Positions 11,738 to 21,812 of a stretch of DNA of 64,000 nucleotides are shown piece by piece. Within the stretch, counting starts at the first letter, position 1. Every line of letters starts with the position of its first letter. Made by a program: the position numbers and the translations under genes. The DNA comes from Cristatella mucedo (Eukaryota; Bryozoa; Phylactolaemata; Cristatellidae): assembly GCA_009760855.2 (NCBI GenBank), contig WPIO01000173.1, positions 502,501-566,500 on the forward strand. The letters run 5' to 3'. Below the pieces are notes generated by a model. It saw only the letters and a program-made list of their open reading frames with translations. It made no database searches and was not told the origin of the DNA.

Positions 11738-12432
11738 GTCTTCAACTGTGGCTTGCAAAAAATTTAACTAGCTCCCTAGTTTTGTCTCGGCTTGATTACT
11801 GTAATTTCCTTTTGGTTGGGCTACCAAATAAAGCAGCTAGTCCACTGCAGTTGGCTATGGAAATGGCTGCACGAATCGTTTAGAAATCTCAGAGGTTTGA
11901 TTATATGTCTCCTTTGCTGAAAGAGCCAGGATGGCTGCCGCTTGATCAACGGATGCAGAGCAAAGTTCTCACGAAGACCCACAATGCCCGCCGCGGCTTG
12001 GCTCTTCCGTACCTAGCTGAACTGCTGCTCCAGTTTCAGCCTCTTCGTGCCCTTAGGTCCTGTATGGACAATACCTTAGCTGTTCCATTTCTAAGCGTAA
12101 AGGCCGTTGGCGACAGAAGCTTTAGCCCTGCATATCATAGACTGTGGAACTCGCTTCCAAAATGTTTACGCAACGACAACAACTCTCCTGCTGCCGACTA
12201 TGGCTCATCTTTTTCAGCGGTCCTGAGCTGCCACTTCCATGCTACTCACTACCTCAACTGCTCTACTAACTCTGCTATGCTTCCCACTTTCTCTTTGTTG
12301 CGTGAGACGAAGTCTGTTGGCTACCGAATGCGTACCGAAAGCCGCATTGGCTGTGAGTTGGCTATACCAAACTCTCCTGCGTAACACCTATATTGACTTT
12401 ATGGCTTTGTGGAGTTACAGACGGAGATAATT
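11738..12432 (+). mobile_element. LINE-B fragment, C-terminus of reverse transcriptase ORF
   Basis: Encodes the family B C-terminus in one or two frames: SSLVLSRLDYCNFLLVGLPN, LQLAMEMAARIV stop, SPLLKEPGWLPLDQRMQSKV, GLALPYLAELL, LWNSLPKCLRND, then SLLRETKSVGYRMRTESR and the end NSPA stop. The 3' end (TTTGTGGAGTTACAGACGGA) matches other B copies; the TTACA tail is short here. An in-frame TAG after RIV and 5' truncation make it inactive. Confidence 0.88.
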
Positions 12433-12452
12433 TACAAGCCTCCATTAGCTGT

Positions 12453-12570
12453 GCAACGGCGACGAGAGCTAAAGCAGCCAAATTATGGCGGTTAGCTATT
12501 ATTCGCGACTATAAACGCGAATAACAGCTAAACGCCTTACTTTGGCTGCTTTAGCTCTCGCCGCCGTTGC
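12453..12570. repeat. Perfectly symmetric 55-base inverted repeat (hairpin, MITE-like)
   Basis: Left arm 12453-12507, loop of 8 bases (ACTATAAA), right arm 12516-12570. The arms pair over their whole length with a handful of mismatches (start GCAACGGCGACGAGAGC; end GCTCTCGCCGCCGTTGC). It begins 20 bases after the 3' end of a LINE-B copy. May be a foldback element, a MITE or a structured-RNA source. Confidence 0.85.
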
Positions 12571-12854
12571 AGCTGCGAACTCACGGACTGTTGTAGTCGG
12601 GAAGGTTTTTTTTTTAAATCACTCGCTAGCTCCAAGCGGAATCAAAGCTCAGTGTTCAGAGCGTGTTTTGAGCTCGTGTAACCCGAGCTGCACCAAGCAG
12701 CTCGCGCTTTTTCGAATTCCCTGGGCTCGCTGTGTCGCGGTACCGCAGGATGCCCGCACAGTGCTTCGAGGCGAACGACCAGATCCGGTGGCCGGCCGGT
12801 CCGCCGGTCTCGCCCTGTTACTCAGCTCTACCTCCTGCAGAGTTCTCATGGACT
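12571..12854. other. Intron sequence, nothing recognised
   Basis: No exon with matching phases; ordinary intron DNA between the hairpin and the next LINE-A copy. Confidence 0.4.
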
Positions 12855-13332
12855 GCAAAACATCTTACCGCCCACTTTTTGGAATCCAACGGTTTACCAC
12901 TACCTCGTACAAACCTTAAATCCTTTGAGACCGTGCATTTAGTTCGTAGGCTCCCAAAGCCTGGAACTCACTCCCGACTGGCGTCACAACATCCACTGAC
13001 TTGACCACATTTATAAAAAACTTAATAGGACACCCATTTATAAAAAACTTAATAGGACACCTATTTAGAACAGTATTTGTGGGTCCCTGTGAATCGTCCT
13101 TCATGTGCTTATGCGTGCTGACACTGTGCATGCTGCCACTAACCACATTTGCATGCCGACCCTGTGCATGTCACCCCTAACTATGTTATTCATGTTGTGT
13201 GTTTATCAAGCACGATATTACTCACCACTCAATCGCGTTTCCCTTTGCAGCAAATTTAAAGCGCCTAGAAAGAGATTGAGTTCTCTGAGGGCGCTTTATC
13301 GAGTGCGTTATTATAATTATTATTATTACCTG
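12855..13332 (+). mobile_element. LINE-A 3' fragment ending beside a splice acceptor
   Basis: Encodes the end of the LINE-A ORF with frame breaks (RTNLKSFE, WNSLPT-like remnants), then 3' UTR and the signature ending in GGGCGCTTTATCGAG and a TTATTATAATT tail. Contains an internal 27-29 base duplication (GACACCCATTTATAAAAAAC and its repeat near 13020-13060). The tail ends about 36 bases before the exon at 13369. Confidence 0.9.
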
Positions 13333-13368
13333 AAAGCCGCCGGCCCAGCAAGCGTTCTCGACTTTCAG

Positions 13369-13626
13369 CCGCCGCCGAAGACGCCCGAGCAGGAGGTGGT
13401 GAAGGTAACTCCAAAAGTGCTCGATAAGCCCAGCCGGCCGGTGCAAAAGCTGATCGCTCGGCCACCGCCGCCCAAAATCAAGCCGAAAACGCCGCCTCGC
13501 CTATTGACGCCATCGCCGCCTCCTACGCCGCCACCGCCGCCGCCGGCGAGCCCGCTGCCGAAGTTCGTCACGCGGTTCTTCGGCGAGACGTGGTTCGAGA
13601 GGATGTTCCCCAACACGACGCCCAAG
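13369..13626 (+). CDS. WDR97-like gene, proline-rich exon with FFGETWFERMFP motif
   Basis: Acceptor CTCGACTTTCAG, donor CCCAAG|GTAGGA; phase 0 in and out, 258 bases. Encodes PPPKTPEQEVVKVTPKVLD, a basic/proline stretch (RPPPPKIKPKTPPRLL, PPTPPPPPPAS) and LPKFVTRFFGETWFERMFPN. The polyproline part is a likely flexible linker; LPKF..F....WF..MFP marks the start of the helical C-terminal domain. An alternative acceptor at 13348 (phase 1) does not fit the preceding donor. Confidence 0.8.
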
Positions 13627-14000
13627 GTAGGATTCGACGCCGAAATGGACCCCCTCGTCGGGCTACGATGGAGTGCTCTCAGCTCTCCATGCCGCATTTC
13701 GGCGGCACACGAGAGGATGCGCTGGGTGGGGGGGATAATCCATCGTCCCCGTCGGAGCCCGGCGGGTTCCACGACAGTGCGAATTCAAAGGGCAAATTTT
13801 CAGCAACCTTTCCTGCGGTCATCTGCGCTGTCTGCCAGAGTGACAGCTCTGACCTCTGACCTCGCCGCATCGGCAGCCTGAGTGCCTTCGTGCGGAGTGA
13901 TACGAGTGCAAGTGAAGCGAACTGCCAGCGCTCCGGAGCTGTGTCAGTGTTTTTCTAGTTTCCACGACGACTCACTTAGGCCGCATCGTTTCTTACGCAG

Positions 14001-14124
14001 ACGTTCCCGAAGCCGTGGACTATCGAAGCGTTCATAGTCGCTCTATCGAAAGCTCTCGTGGCTGCATCGTACGTGGACAAGCCGGATGTGGTGAAAGCAA
14101 TCGACAACTTGTACGAAAGCGAAG
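14001..14124 (+). CDS. WDR97-like gene, helical-domain exon a
   Basis: Acceptor GTTTCTTACGCAG, donor GAAG|GTCGGT; phase 0 in, phase 1 out. Encodes TFPKPWTIEAFIVALSKALV and AASYVDKPDVVKAIDNLYES. Amphipathic helices of HEAT/armadillo-like character. The final G joins AC of the next exon to give Asp. Confidence 0.85.
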
Positions 14125-14248
14125 GTCGGTGAACCCGATAGTGCTAAGCTAAGCGAAACTGCTCCAGCTTAAGCAAAAGGACAACTTTCAGTGAGCCTTA
14201 ATTGTTGCAAGCTTGCAAGAAGTGAGCCTTAACTAGTCTACCCTGCAA

Positions 14249-14287
14249 CCTGCTACCTGCTTTCTGCTATCTGCTCCCTGCTACCTA
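14249..14287. repeat. Short CTGCTACCTG-type minisatellite interrupted by a LINE
   Basis: Four to five imperfect units (CTGCTACCTGCTTTCTGCTA, CTGCTCCCTGCTACCTAG). Matching units ACCTGCCACCTACTACCTGC occur on the other side of the LINE at 15260-15285, so the LINE inserted into this array. Confidence 0.7.
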
Positions 14288-15258
14288 GTAAAACTTAACG
14301 ATGATAAAACTAACTTACTAGTTATGGGCAAACCCAGTGTGATCCAGAGATTGGAAAGGCTGACTCTCAAAATTGGCTCTGCCAGCATATCTCCTGTCGA
14401 ATCAGCTCGGAATCTAGGTGTCATATTCCAAAGCGACCTCTCGTTAGACGACCATATCAGCTCCTCAGTCAAATCCGCCTATTTTCAGCTTCATAACATT
14501 GCTAAAATTCGGGCTTGTTTAGATAAAGATACCACGTCCAAGTTAGTTCATGCATTCGTGAGATCCCGTCTCGACTTCTGCAACTCACTGCTTACTGGCC
14601 TACCAGCATGTGCGATCAGGCGATTGCAGCTGGTGCAAAACTCTGCAGCTAGGCTCGTCTGTCGTGAGCGTCGCAGTTGCCACATTACTCCACTTCTCGC
14701 CGACCTGCACTGGCTACTAGTCAAGCAACGGATTGACTTCAAGGTTTTGTTGCTCACTTTTAGGTCCCTTCATTCTATGGCTCCAGCCTATCTGTCAGAT
14801 ATACTACCCCATCAGGCCAAGCATCGTACCACCCGCTTCTCGGAATCCAACAGTCTAGAAATACCTCATACAAACCTTAAATCCTTTGGAGACCGTGCAT
14901 TTAGTTCATATGCTCCCAAAGCCTGGAACTGCCTCCCGACCTGCGTCTGAACATCCCCTGACCTGACCACATTTAAAAGGAACCTAAAAACACACCTATT
15001 TAGGACAGCATTTAGTGGGTCCCTGTGATTCGTCCTTCATGTGCTTATGCGTGCTGACACTGTGCATGCTGCCACTAACCACATTTGCATGCTGACCCTG
15101 TGCATGTCACCCCTAACCATATTATTCATCTCGTTTGTTTTTCAAGCATGATTTTACTTACCATTCAATTGCATTTCACTTTGCAGCAAATGTAAAGCGC
15201 CTAGAAAGAGATTGAGTTCTCTGAGGGCGCTTTATCAAGTGAATTATTATTATTATTA
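14288..15258 (+). mobile_element. LINE-A, 5'-truncated, near-intact reverse transcriptase C-terminus
   Basis: One of the best-preserved copies. Encodes KTNLLVMGKPSVIQRLERLT, ARNLGVIFQSDLSLDDHISS, SRLDFCNSLLTGLPACAIRR, LVCRERRSCHITPLLADLHW and LKSFGDRAFSSYAPKAWN, then a single TGA at 14947-14949 before the last part of the ORF. 3' UTR and signature end in an ATT tail. Only the part after the catalytic motifs is present. Lies in an intron, same orientation as the gene. Confidence 0.92.
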
Positions 15259-15604
15259 GTACCTGCCACCTACTACCTGCTAACTGGCCCAACGACCTTC
15301 AGTACGCAGATAATTATTTGCACTTTCACAAAAGCGGCTGTAAGCATAGCTAAGCTGCATTTCTGGGGCTCATTTATGGTTGTTTGATCCATTAAGATCG
15401 TCAGGTTCCTACACATTGCAAGCGTTTGCCGCTACCTGGCATAGAAATGGTTACTCGTACGTTTAAATAGCACCAACCCTCTGACACGTCCTACTATGGC
15501 GTCAGTAAATCGTTCATTGCATCTTAGCGGCCGCCTGCAAGTAGGCTGAAACTGTCCAGTGGGTATGTTTCTTGCCTTTTGATGTTTCGAACGCCATCAG
15601 ATGG
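15259..15604. other. Intron sequence, nothing recognised
   Basis: Apart from the flanking minisatellite units (15260-15285) no feature seen. Confidence 0.4.
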
Positions 15605-15725
15605 AACCCTTTCGTGGCCCAGTGGTAAGATGCTCACCTTTAAAGACCGAAGGCGTGGTCTCTAGTCCTGCGGCATATATTAAGTGCCTGTATATAGGAC
15701 TTTAGACCAGTACTCCGTGATGCCT
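15605..15725 (+). mobile_element. SINE-like tRNA-derived element (divergent)
   Basis: tRNA-like head GTGGCCCAGTGGTAAGATGC resembles a polymerase III A box, and GGTCTCTAGTCCTG at the right distance resembles a B box. Body and tail differ from the two main SINE families here, so assignment is tentative. Confidence 0.5.
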
Positions 15726-16007
15726 CAGACAGATATGTTTTCCGGTTAGCAGTAACATCGAAGTACAGCAATTGCCGAATATATTATAACCTCTCGCTCA
15801 TGCGGCTTTTTAGCCCCTACCAATCTTGTAATTCAGGACGGTTAGCTATTTTGTTGACGTCTAATTCACTAATGAAGTAACCCCACCATCGTGCAATTTT
15901 CTCTCATACTTCGCGATGGCATATAAGAAATCTAAAGGGGAACTGAGAGACTGGACATTTCTAGTCGCAGTGCACTTTTTTCGTGCGCTTTTTGCCAGTG
16001 TTTTATA
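15726..16007. other. Intron sequence, nothing recognised
   Basis: No exon or repeat seen. Confidence 0.4.
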
Positions 16008-16540
16008 ATCATAATAAATTTCATACAGTGCCCTTAGGGAAGTCAATCTCTTTCTAGACGCTTTACATTTACTGCAAACCAAGCACGATTGAATGGTTAG
16101 TGGTAGCATGCTCAATAAACAAAAAGAATAACATGGTTAGGGTTGACATGCACAGGGTCAGCATGCAAGTATGGTTAGTGGCAGCATGCACATTTTCAGC
16201 ACACATCAGCACCTAAAGGTAGAACCACAGGCACCCACTAAATGCTGTGATAAATAGATGCATTTTTAGTTTATTTTTAAGTTTTGTTAAGTCGATTGAT
16301 TTCTTGAGGCAAGTAGGGAGTGAGTTCCAGGCTTTCGGAATACACGAATTAAAGGCACGGTCTCCAAAAGATTTGAGGTTTGTACAAGGTATAGGTAAAC
16401 AGTTAGATTCCGTAGAGCCGGTGGTACGATGCCTAGCCTGGTGGGACAGTAGATCTGATAGGTGGGGTGGAGCCAAAGAATGAAGGGTCCTAAAAGTGAG
16501 CAACATAGCCTTAAACTTGGTGCGTTGCTTGGCTGTGCAA
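16008..16540 (-). mobile_element. LINE-A 3' fragment
   Basis: Begins with a decayed ATT tail and CAGTGCCCTTAGGGAAGTCA (damaged family signature). Minus-strand frame encodes LTFRTLHSLAPPHLSDLLSH, LKSFGDRAFNSCIPKAWNSL and LKMHLFITAFSG. More diverged than other copies, so an older insertion. Confidence 0.85.
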
Positions 16541-16854
16541 TCAGGGCCAGTACCGGCCGTCGTTTTCCCGCTGGAAATCGAGGGCTGCCCGCACAAGCGG
16601 TATTTCCTAGGGGCGCTACATTGTGACGATATTAACTACTGTGCGTCATCTGCTGCCGAAATCGGCGAACGCTTGACGGCAGCCATTCACGCTGCTTCGC
16701 CGCCCGAACAAAACACACTAGTTTAAAAAACAACAACAACGCTGCAGGCAAAGGGCCCACGCGTAATCACAAATGCACCAACAGTTACTCATGAAAGCGC
16801 ATGCACAGGCACGAAAAAATTCTAAACGCTTCACCAACCGACAGACCGTCACTG

Positions 16855-17072
<218 letters not shown>

Positions 17073-17309
17073 CCAGTTAGAGTCTTTTCTTATGTACCGG
17101 CCAAGCTGTAGGTCATGCACAATCTCGTTAACGAATTAAAGATTGCAAAGTTTCTTAAGCTGCTTGTCGTACATTTTGTCTGTAAGTGGTCTCCAGTTGG
17201 AAGTCAGTTGCCCATTTGTCGGAATCGCCGATTATTGCTCTATACGTTTGGTTACCCGGCTGTTACGATCTTTGTCGGTGTTTCTTATAAAACATAATAC
17301 TAAAAAATA

Positions 17310-17465
17310 CTAGCTGATTTAACAGCCTCTTTTGTATAGTGACTCAAGAGCATTTACGGCTATCACCACCGCTTGCAGCAGCGATAAAGATTCATTCATC
17401 ACAAGATTTGAATCCACGACCTCGGGACCGAGGTCATGAAAACAAGCGTCTTACCTAGTTTGCCA
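17310..17465 (-). mobile_element. SINE-1, minus strand
   Basis: Reverse complement carries tRNA-like head, a B box in GGATTCAAATC form, a GCAAGCGGTGGTGATAGCCG body segment and the tail AGGCTGTTAAATCAGCTAG shared with the copies at 19332, 28868, 35955 and 56022. Confidence 0.85.
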
Positions 17466-17860
17466 TCACTAATGTTAACATATCCTAAAATCACTTTTCC
17501 GTGAAAATACCCGTATTGCCTTCACTGTCCAGTTGGCCAAATTTAATCTGATATATACTGGCAGATTTAAGACCTGCTTAGGCAAGAGCTCGGCAGCCAA
17601 ATTATTTTATTCGTTCGTAGTATCCCTTCCTGCTTACTACGAGTCGCTTTATTCAGGAATTCCGGCCAGTGCCCTCAACTCGTAAGTAGCTTTCTGAGAA
17701 GAACTCAGCATGGGCTCGTTTGATGTTTTATCAGCGGCTTTACTATTGTGTCACACAGCTTCTTGCTGATCTTTGATGGCGCCCTATTAAAAATCTAATC
17801 GACATCAACATACGTTCTCTGAATTACCGGTCGCTTTACTCACTTTTGCAAGTATACTTA
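17466..17860. other. Intron sequence, nothing recognised
   Basis: AT-rich, no exon or repeat recognised. Confidence 0.4.
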
Positions 17861-17995
17861 CCCGTGTATTACGCTCCTCTAGTGCAATTTGGCACCACCC
17901 ATTCACCGGCGTTCAATCGTCTTGCAGTTCTCTCATGGCACTTTATCAAATATTTTATTACTATTATTGTTGTTATTAGTAATAATAACTTTGAG
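17861..17995 (+). mobile_element. Old LINE-A 3' end remnant
   Basis: CCATTCACCGGCGTTCAATC, GCAGTTCTCTCATGGCACTT and TATCAAATATTTTATTACTA follow the order of the family 3' end and are followed by an ATT-rich tail. Too short to say more. Confidence 0.55.
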
Positions 17996-18370
17996 GCTCA
18001 ATTTCGGCTGCTGTAATCGTCTTCAATAAATGTACACTATTTAGTCTTCGCAACTGAAGATGCACTTGTTCAGCTCATCTTGTCACGTTTTCCAGTGAAC
18101 ATATGTTTGCCCTGTGTTGTTTGTGTGCTTACCTGAGTATGATTTAGTGCATGCATGTTACTGATCCAATATCCTACCAACTCATGACTCTGGGTGCCTT
18201 CCATGATGCTTTTGCATGCTGGTGTAGGCATGATTCATTTCGTGCTTTTGCATGATTGTCTAAGCTTGAAAGAGTGCACTCAACTAACTCTAGGTTTAAG
18301 CATCTGTTGCCGAATGTTGAAAAGTGATTGGTAGATAATTCATTCACTCGGTGCGCTATAAAACTACATA
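17996..18370. other. Intron sequence, nothing recognised
   Basis: No exon or repeat recognised. Confidence 0.4.
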
Positions 18371-18495
18371 ATATTGGTGTTATTCATGTATCTCCGTCAG
18401 TGACTCCACAAAGTCATAAAGACCATGTGGGTGTTACGCAGGAGAGTTTTGTATAGCGCACTCACAGCCTAAGCGGCTCTCGGTATTATAGGGCT
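18371..18495 (-). mobile_element. LINE-B 3' end fragment
   Basis: Reverse complement gives the last codons and 3' end of family B (AGCCGCTTAGGCTGTGAGTG, AAAACTCTCCTGCGTAACAC, ACTTTGTGGAGTCACTGACG). Only about 120 bases remain. Confidence 0.8.
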
Positions 18496-18766
18496 AACTG
18501 GGTTAAATTAAATTCTGCAGCTTGATGCTCAATATCTTCGTTGCTGTTTGCAATAGCATAGAGATGGAAGAGTTAACTTGACTGCTGCACGTTGGCACTA
18601 GGTATCGTAGTTGCTATTTGTGCTAGTATGGGGTTGAATGGGTTCACTTGACGGCTGCAGTTTGGCACTTGGTGGTCTTTGGCGCTTTGCTCAGTTTGTG
18701 GTCTTCGGCATGCATTCCCGATGCTATGTCGATGTACCTTTATATTAAGAGACAATAATATTGCAG

Positions 18767-18900
18767 ACTTCAAGAACAAGGATGTCGTCGTTAAGGCCTG
18801 CTTTGACGTACTGAATCCTTCGCAGGACTCACCCACCTGCCTCGACATGAACCAAAAATCTGCCATCAAAGCCATAATAGGCCTTCTAAGTCGGTTCCAG
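18767..18900 (+). CDS. WDR97-like gene, helical-domain exon b
   Basis: Acceptor ATAATATTGCAG, donor TTCCAG|GTATGT; phase 1 in, phase 0 out. Encodes DFKNKDVVVKACFDVLNPSQ (Asp shared with the previous exon), DSPTCLDMNQKSAIKAIIGL and LSRFQ. Helix-turn-helix repeats continue the HEAT-like region. The upstream intron (4.6 kb) was enlarged by LINE, SINE and microsatellite insertions. Confidence 0.88.
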
Positions 18901-19331
18901 GTATGTGTAATTTGATTATTTACCAGATGATCACTTTAGGAGAGGTTAACGTTGGTCTTGTAGGTCTGCAAAACATTAGTAATTGCTTCTGCTTAGCAAA
19001 AAAACCATAGCGTGCATGCTATATACATCTTTTTAGAATGGCTCTTTTTAAATTTGTCCCACACGAACTGTCAACAAACTCTTTCAGTATTTGTTGTCTC
19101 TAATGATGCCAATATCGAGCTCATAACTTCTAGTTCTTTGGTACCCAATCGTCATTACCACATGGTTGCAAGTTAGGTCACAAGCCTAGCATGCACCGAA
19201 CTTTATTGGCAGTCCAGGAGTCTTTCTAGTGGTGGCTCTTGGCTGCCAAACCTTGTGCTGCTGCAAGTGGGCTGCTAACCATTCCGAGTCAATTGTGCAT
19301 TACTCCAGACCAGCCTTCGATGTGTGAGCAG
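18901..19331. other. Intron sequence, nothing recognised
   Basis: No exon or repeat recognised. Confidence 0.4.
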
Positions 19332-19500
19332 TGATGGAGCACTAGGTAAGGCAGTTGCTTTTCATGACCTCCCGAGGTCGTGGTTTCGAATCCTGCGGTG
19401 GGCTATTCTTTATTGCCCCTGCAAGCGGTGGTGATAGCCGCTAATGCACTTCTGTCGCTATACAAAAAGGCTGTTAAATCAGCTAGTATTTTTGTATTTT
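19332..19500 (+). mobile_element. SINE-1, well preserved
   Basis: tRNA-derived head with GAGCACTAGGTAAGGC (A box region) and GTGGTTTCGAATCCTGCGG (B box GGTTTCGAATCC), followed by the family body (CTGCAAGCGGTGGTGATAGC) and tail AGGCTGTTAAATCAGCTAG. About 165 bases. Confidence 0.9.
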
Positions 19501-19926
19501 ATATTTTGGAGGGCTGCTGAATAGAGACGGTTAATCGCAGCTTTGTCCAAGCCTGATCGGACAGCGACACAACCGAGCCGGTCAATCTAGCTAGGGCTAG
19601 TGACCGCCTTCGAAGCGGTCATGGTGGCTGGTATCTCTAGGAGGTTGCGAGTTGCCAAGTTCAAGTGCCGCAGCCGCTACCTCCTGCTGCAAAACGCTGC
19701 ATACTGCAACCATTTCTCGCACTTCCCTGGTATAATTTTCTTGTACCTTGGTGTGGTTGCATCCTTCACGACCTCGAATCGACAGCTCCATTGAATGTTA
19801 GCATTTTACTAACAATCAGGTTTCATCAACTTACAAATATGTGCTACATTAGAGGTGAAACCTATTTAAGAGTATTTACTTATTGCCAGTAGGAATGATC
19901 GTCAAACGTTCCTGCTTCTATTGCAG
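19501..19926. other. Intron sequence, nothing recognised
   Basis: No supported exon; ends in TTCTATTGCAG before the next exon. Confidence 0.4.
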
Positions 19927-20141
19927 CTGCTGTCACTGGAATACTATTCGGAACTTATGTGTCAGTTCATCGATGGCGATCGTGAGATGAGATCCCTTAT
20001 CATGGATATGTTTCTTTTTGGTGGCTTGGTCGATCCTAACCATTACTTTACCAATGAGCTCGATTCTTTGGACACGTGGAGCGTCGACACGAGCAACAGG
20101 AAAATGGCCGTGAAAAATATCTGCGGTGGATGGCTTGAAGG
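19927..20141 (+). CDS. WDR97-like gene, helical-domain exon c
   Basis: Acceptor CTTCTATTGCAG, donor GAAGG|GTGAGT; phase 0 in, phase 2 out, 215 bases. Encodes LLSLEYYSELMCQFIDGDRE, MRSLIMDMFLFGGLVDPNHY and KMAVKNICGGWLEG. The DGDREMRSLIMDMF helix pair is typical of armadillo/HEAT-like repeats. The most strongly protein-like exon of the gene. Confidence 0.92.
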
Positions 20142-20461
20142 GTGAGTGCATGGTGGTAAGCACTGTCATGAATGGTAGCAATTTAAATGATATTTACGAT
20201 ACGAGCCATGCATATATATACATCCGTCTGTTGCTATGCAAGTCACGCCAGGAACTATGATGCCGACTGCACTGCGGCATACCTTGAAAAGGCTGCTGTA
20301 AATAAATAACTAAAACTACTCTATTAGTTACAGTGAAAATTCATCCTCCCATAGTCCTGTATGTGGTTAAGCCTGCTCCAATTGTATACGCTATTATCGC
20401 AAAGCAGTGAATACGCTTTACTTCCAAATCCTGTTAACTGAGTAAACAGGGATAGTCTGCA
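20142..20461. other. Intron sequence, nothing recognised
   Basis: Short TATATA run near 20215; otherwise no feature. Confidence 0.4.
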
Positions 20462-21000
20462 CTGGTTAGAGCCAGGATGGTTGCCGGTTGATCGACGGAT
20501 ACAGAGTAAGGTTCTTACGCTGACCCACAAGGCCAGCCTCGGCTTGGCTTCTTCGTACCTAGCTGAACTGCTGCACCAGTTTCTTTGCACCAGCTTCTTC
20601 GTGCCCTCAGGTCCTGTGTAGACAATAAATTAGCTGTCCGATTCCTCTGCTTAAAGACCGTTGGCGACAGAAGCTTTAGCTCTGCATGTCCTAGACTGTG
20701 GAACTCGCTTCCACAATTCTTACGCAACGACAATTTATCTCCTGCTGCCAACTATGGCTCATCCTTTTCAGTGGTTCTGAGGTGCTACTTCCATGCTACT
20801 CACTATCTCAACTGCTCTTCTGACTCTGCTATGCTTCCCACTTTCTCTTTGCTGCGTGAGATGAAGTCAGTTGGCTACCAAATGCGTACCGAAAGCCGCT
20901 TAGGCTGTGAGTTGGCTATACAAAACTCTGCTGCGTGACACCCACATAGTCTTTGCGGCTTTGTGGAGTGACAGACAGAGATACATTATATTACATATCA
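20462..21000 (+). mobile_element. LINE-B 3' fragment
   Basis: Encodes the family B C-terminus with a stop near 20620: LRALRSCVDNKLAVRFLCLK, RLWNSLPQFLRND, SLLREMKSVGYQMRTESR. Ends in GGAGTGACAGACAGAGATAC and a TTATATTACAT tail. Inside the intron between exons c and d. Confidence 0.9.
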
Positions 21001-21059
21001 TAGAACTTAATGATGATCAAGAATTTCATATGCTTGAAAAGCTGACGAATATTTTGCAG

Positions 21060-21196
21060 ATGGATGACTCGATTTAAGAATCATGTCAAGCAAACGATCG
21101 ATCTTCTTCAAAGTGGAAAGAATTTGCAAAGCAAACTTGGCAGTCAGAAGGGATCTACAAGAGAGGCTGGGGAGCCGAAACCACGTGGGCTTACAG
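21060..21196 (+). CDS. WDR97-like gene, exon d
   Basis: Acceptor CGAATATTTTGCAG, donor ACAG|GTAAGA; phase 2 in, phase 1 out. The A at 21060 completes GGA (Gly). Encodes WMTRFKNHVKQTIDLLQSGK, NLQSKLGSQKGSTREAGEP and KPRGLT: end of the helical region then a basic linker. Confidence 0.88.
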
Positions 21197-21417
21197 GTAA
21201 GAGAGACACTGGCTAGCCAAAACCCGTGTCACGTGACAGGTGATTGTATTAACGAGTCGAGAAAGAGATTTCAAAAAAGGAAAAGCCTAACTTCATGTGA
21301 TATGCTTCCACATCAACATACAGAAAGTTGCAGATTACTGTCACATTTATCTAGTTGGATCAATGTGTTAGTTAGGTCAGTGGTCAAAGATGTGGACTTT
21401 TAAGAATGTCTACGAGG
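21197..21417. other. Intron sequence, nothing recognised
   Basis: No feature seen before the composite LINE-A insertion. Confidence 0.4.
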
Positions 21418-21637
21418 ACTACTGTAGGTTGTACCAATCAATCCTAGCAGAGGCCAAGTATTGCTTCAATAAAAACATTGTTAAATCACAGATGCACAAC
21501 TGAAAAATGCTGATGTCTACGAACAATCGTCTCCTCAACCGCTCCTAGATTAGCTCCTTACCTGACGAACCCTGTTATGATCTAGTGGATCGCTTCTCTC
21601 GATTCTTTGTCCGGAAGATAGACAAGATCAGGGAACT

Positions 21638-21812
21638 GGTTTGGTCCAGCGGTTAAGGTGCTCGCCCCCGACCAAGGTCTGGCTGAGGTCGTGGGCCCGA
21701 ACCCGGAGGCGTATGTGAAGCACCTGAAGAGAGATTAAGTTCTCTTGGGGTGCTATACAAATTAATTATTATTATTATTACTATTATTATTATCATTATT
21801 ATTATTATTAGT
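21638..21812 (+). mobile_element. SINE-2 with LINE-A-like tail
   Basis: tRNA-like head (GGTTTGGTCCAGCGGTTAAG, A box TCCAGCGGTTAAGG; B box GGGCCCGAACCCG) joined to a tail AGAGATTAAGTTCTCTTGGG plus GTGCTATACAAATTA and ATT repeats. The tail matches the 3' end of LINE-A (AGAGATTGAGTTCTCTGAGG, GCGCTTTATCAAG, ATT repeats). Confidence 0.85.
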
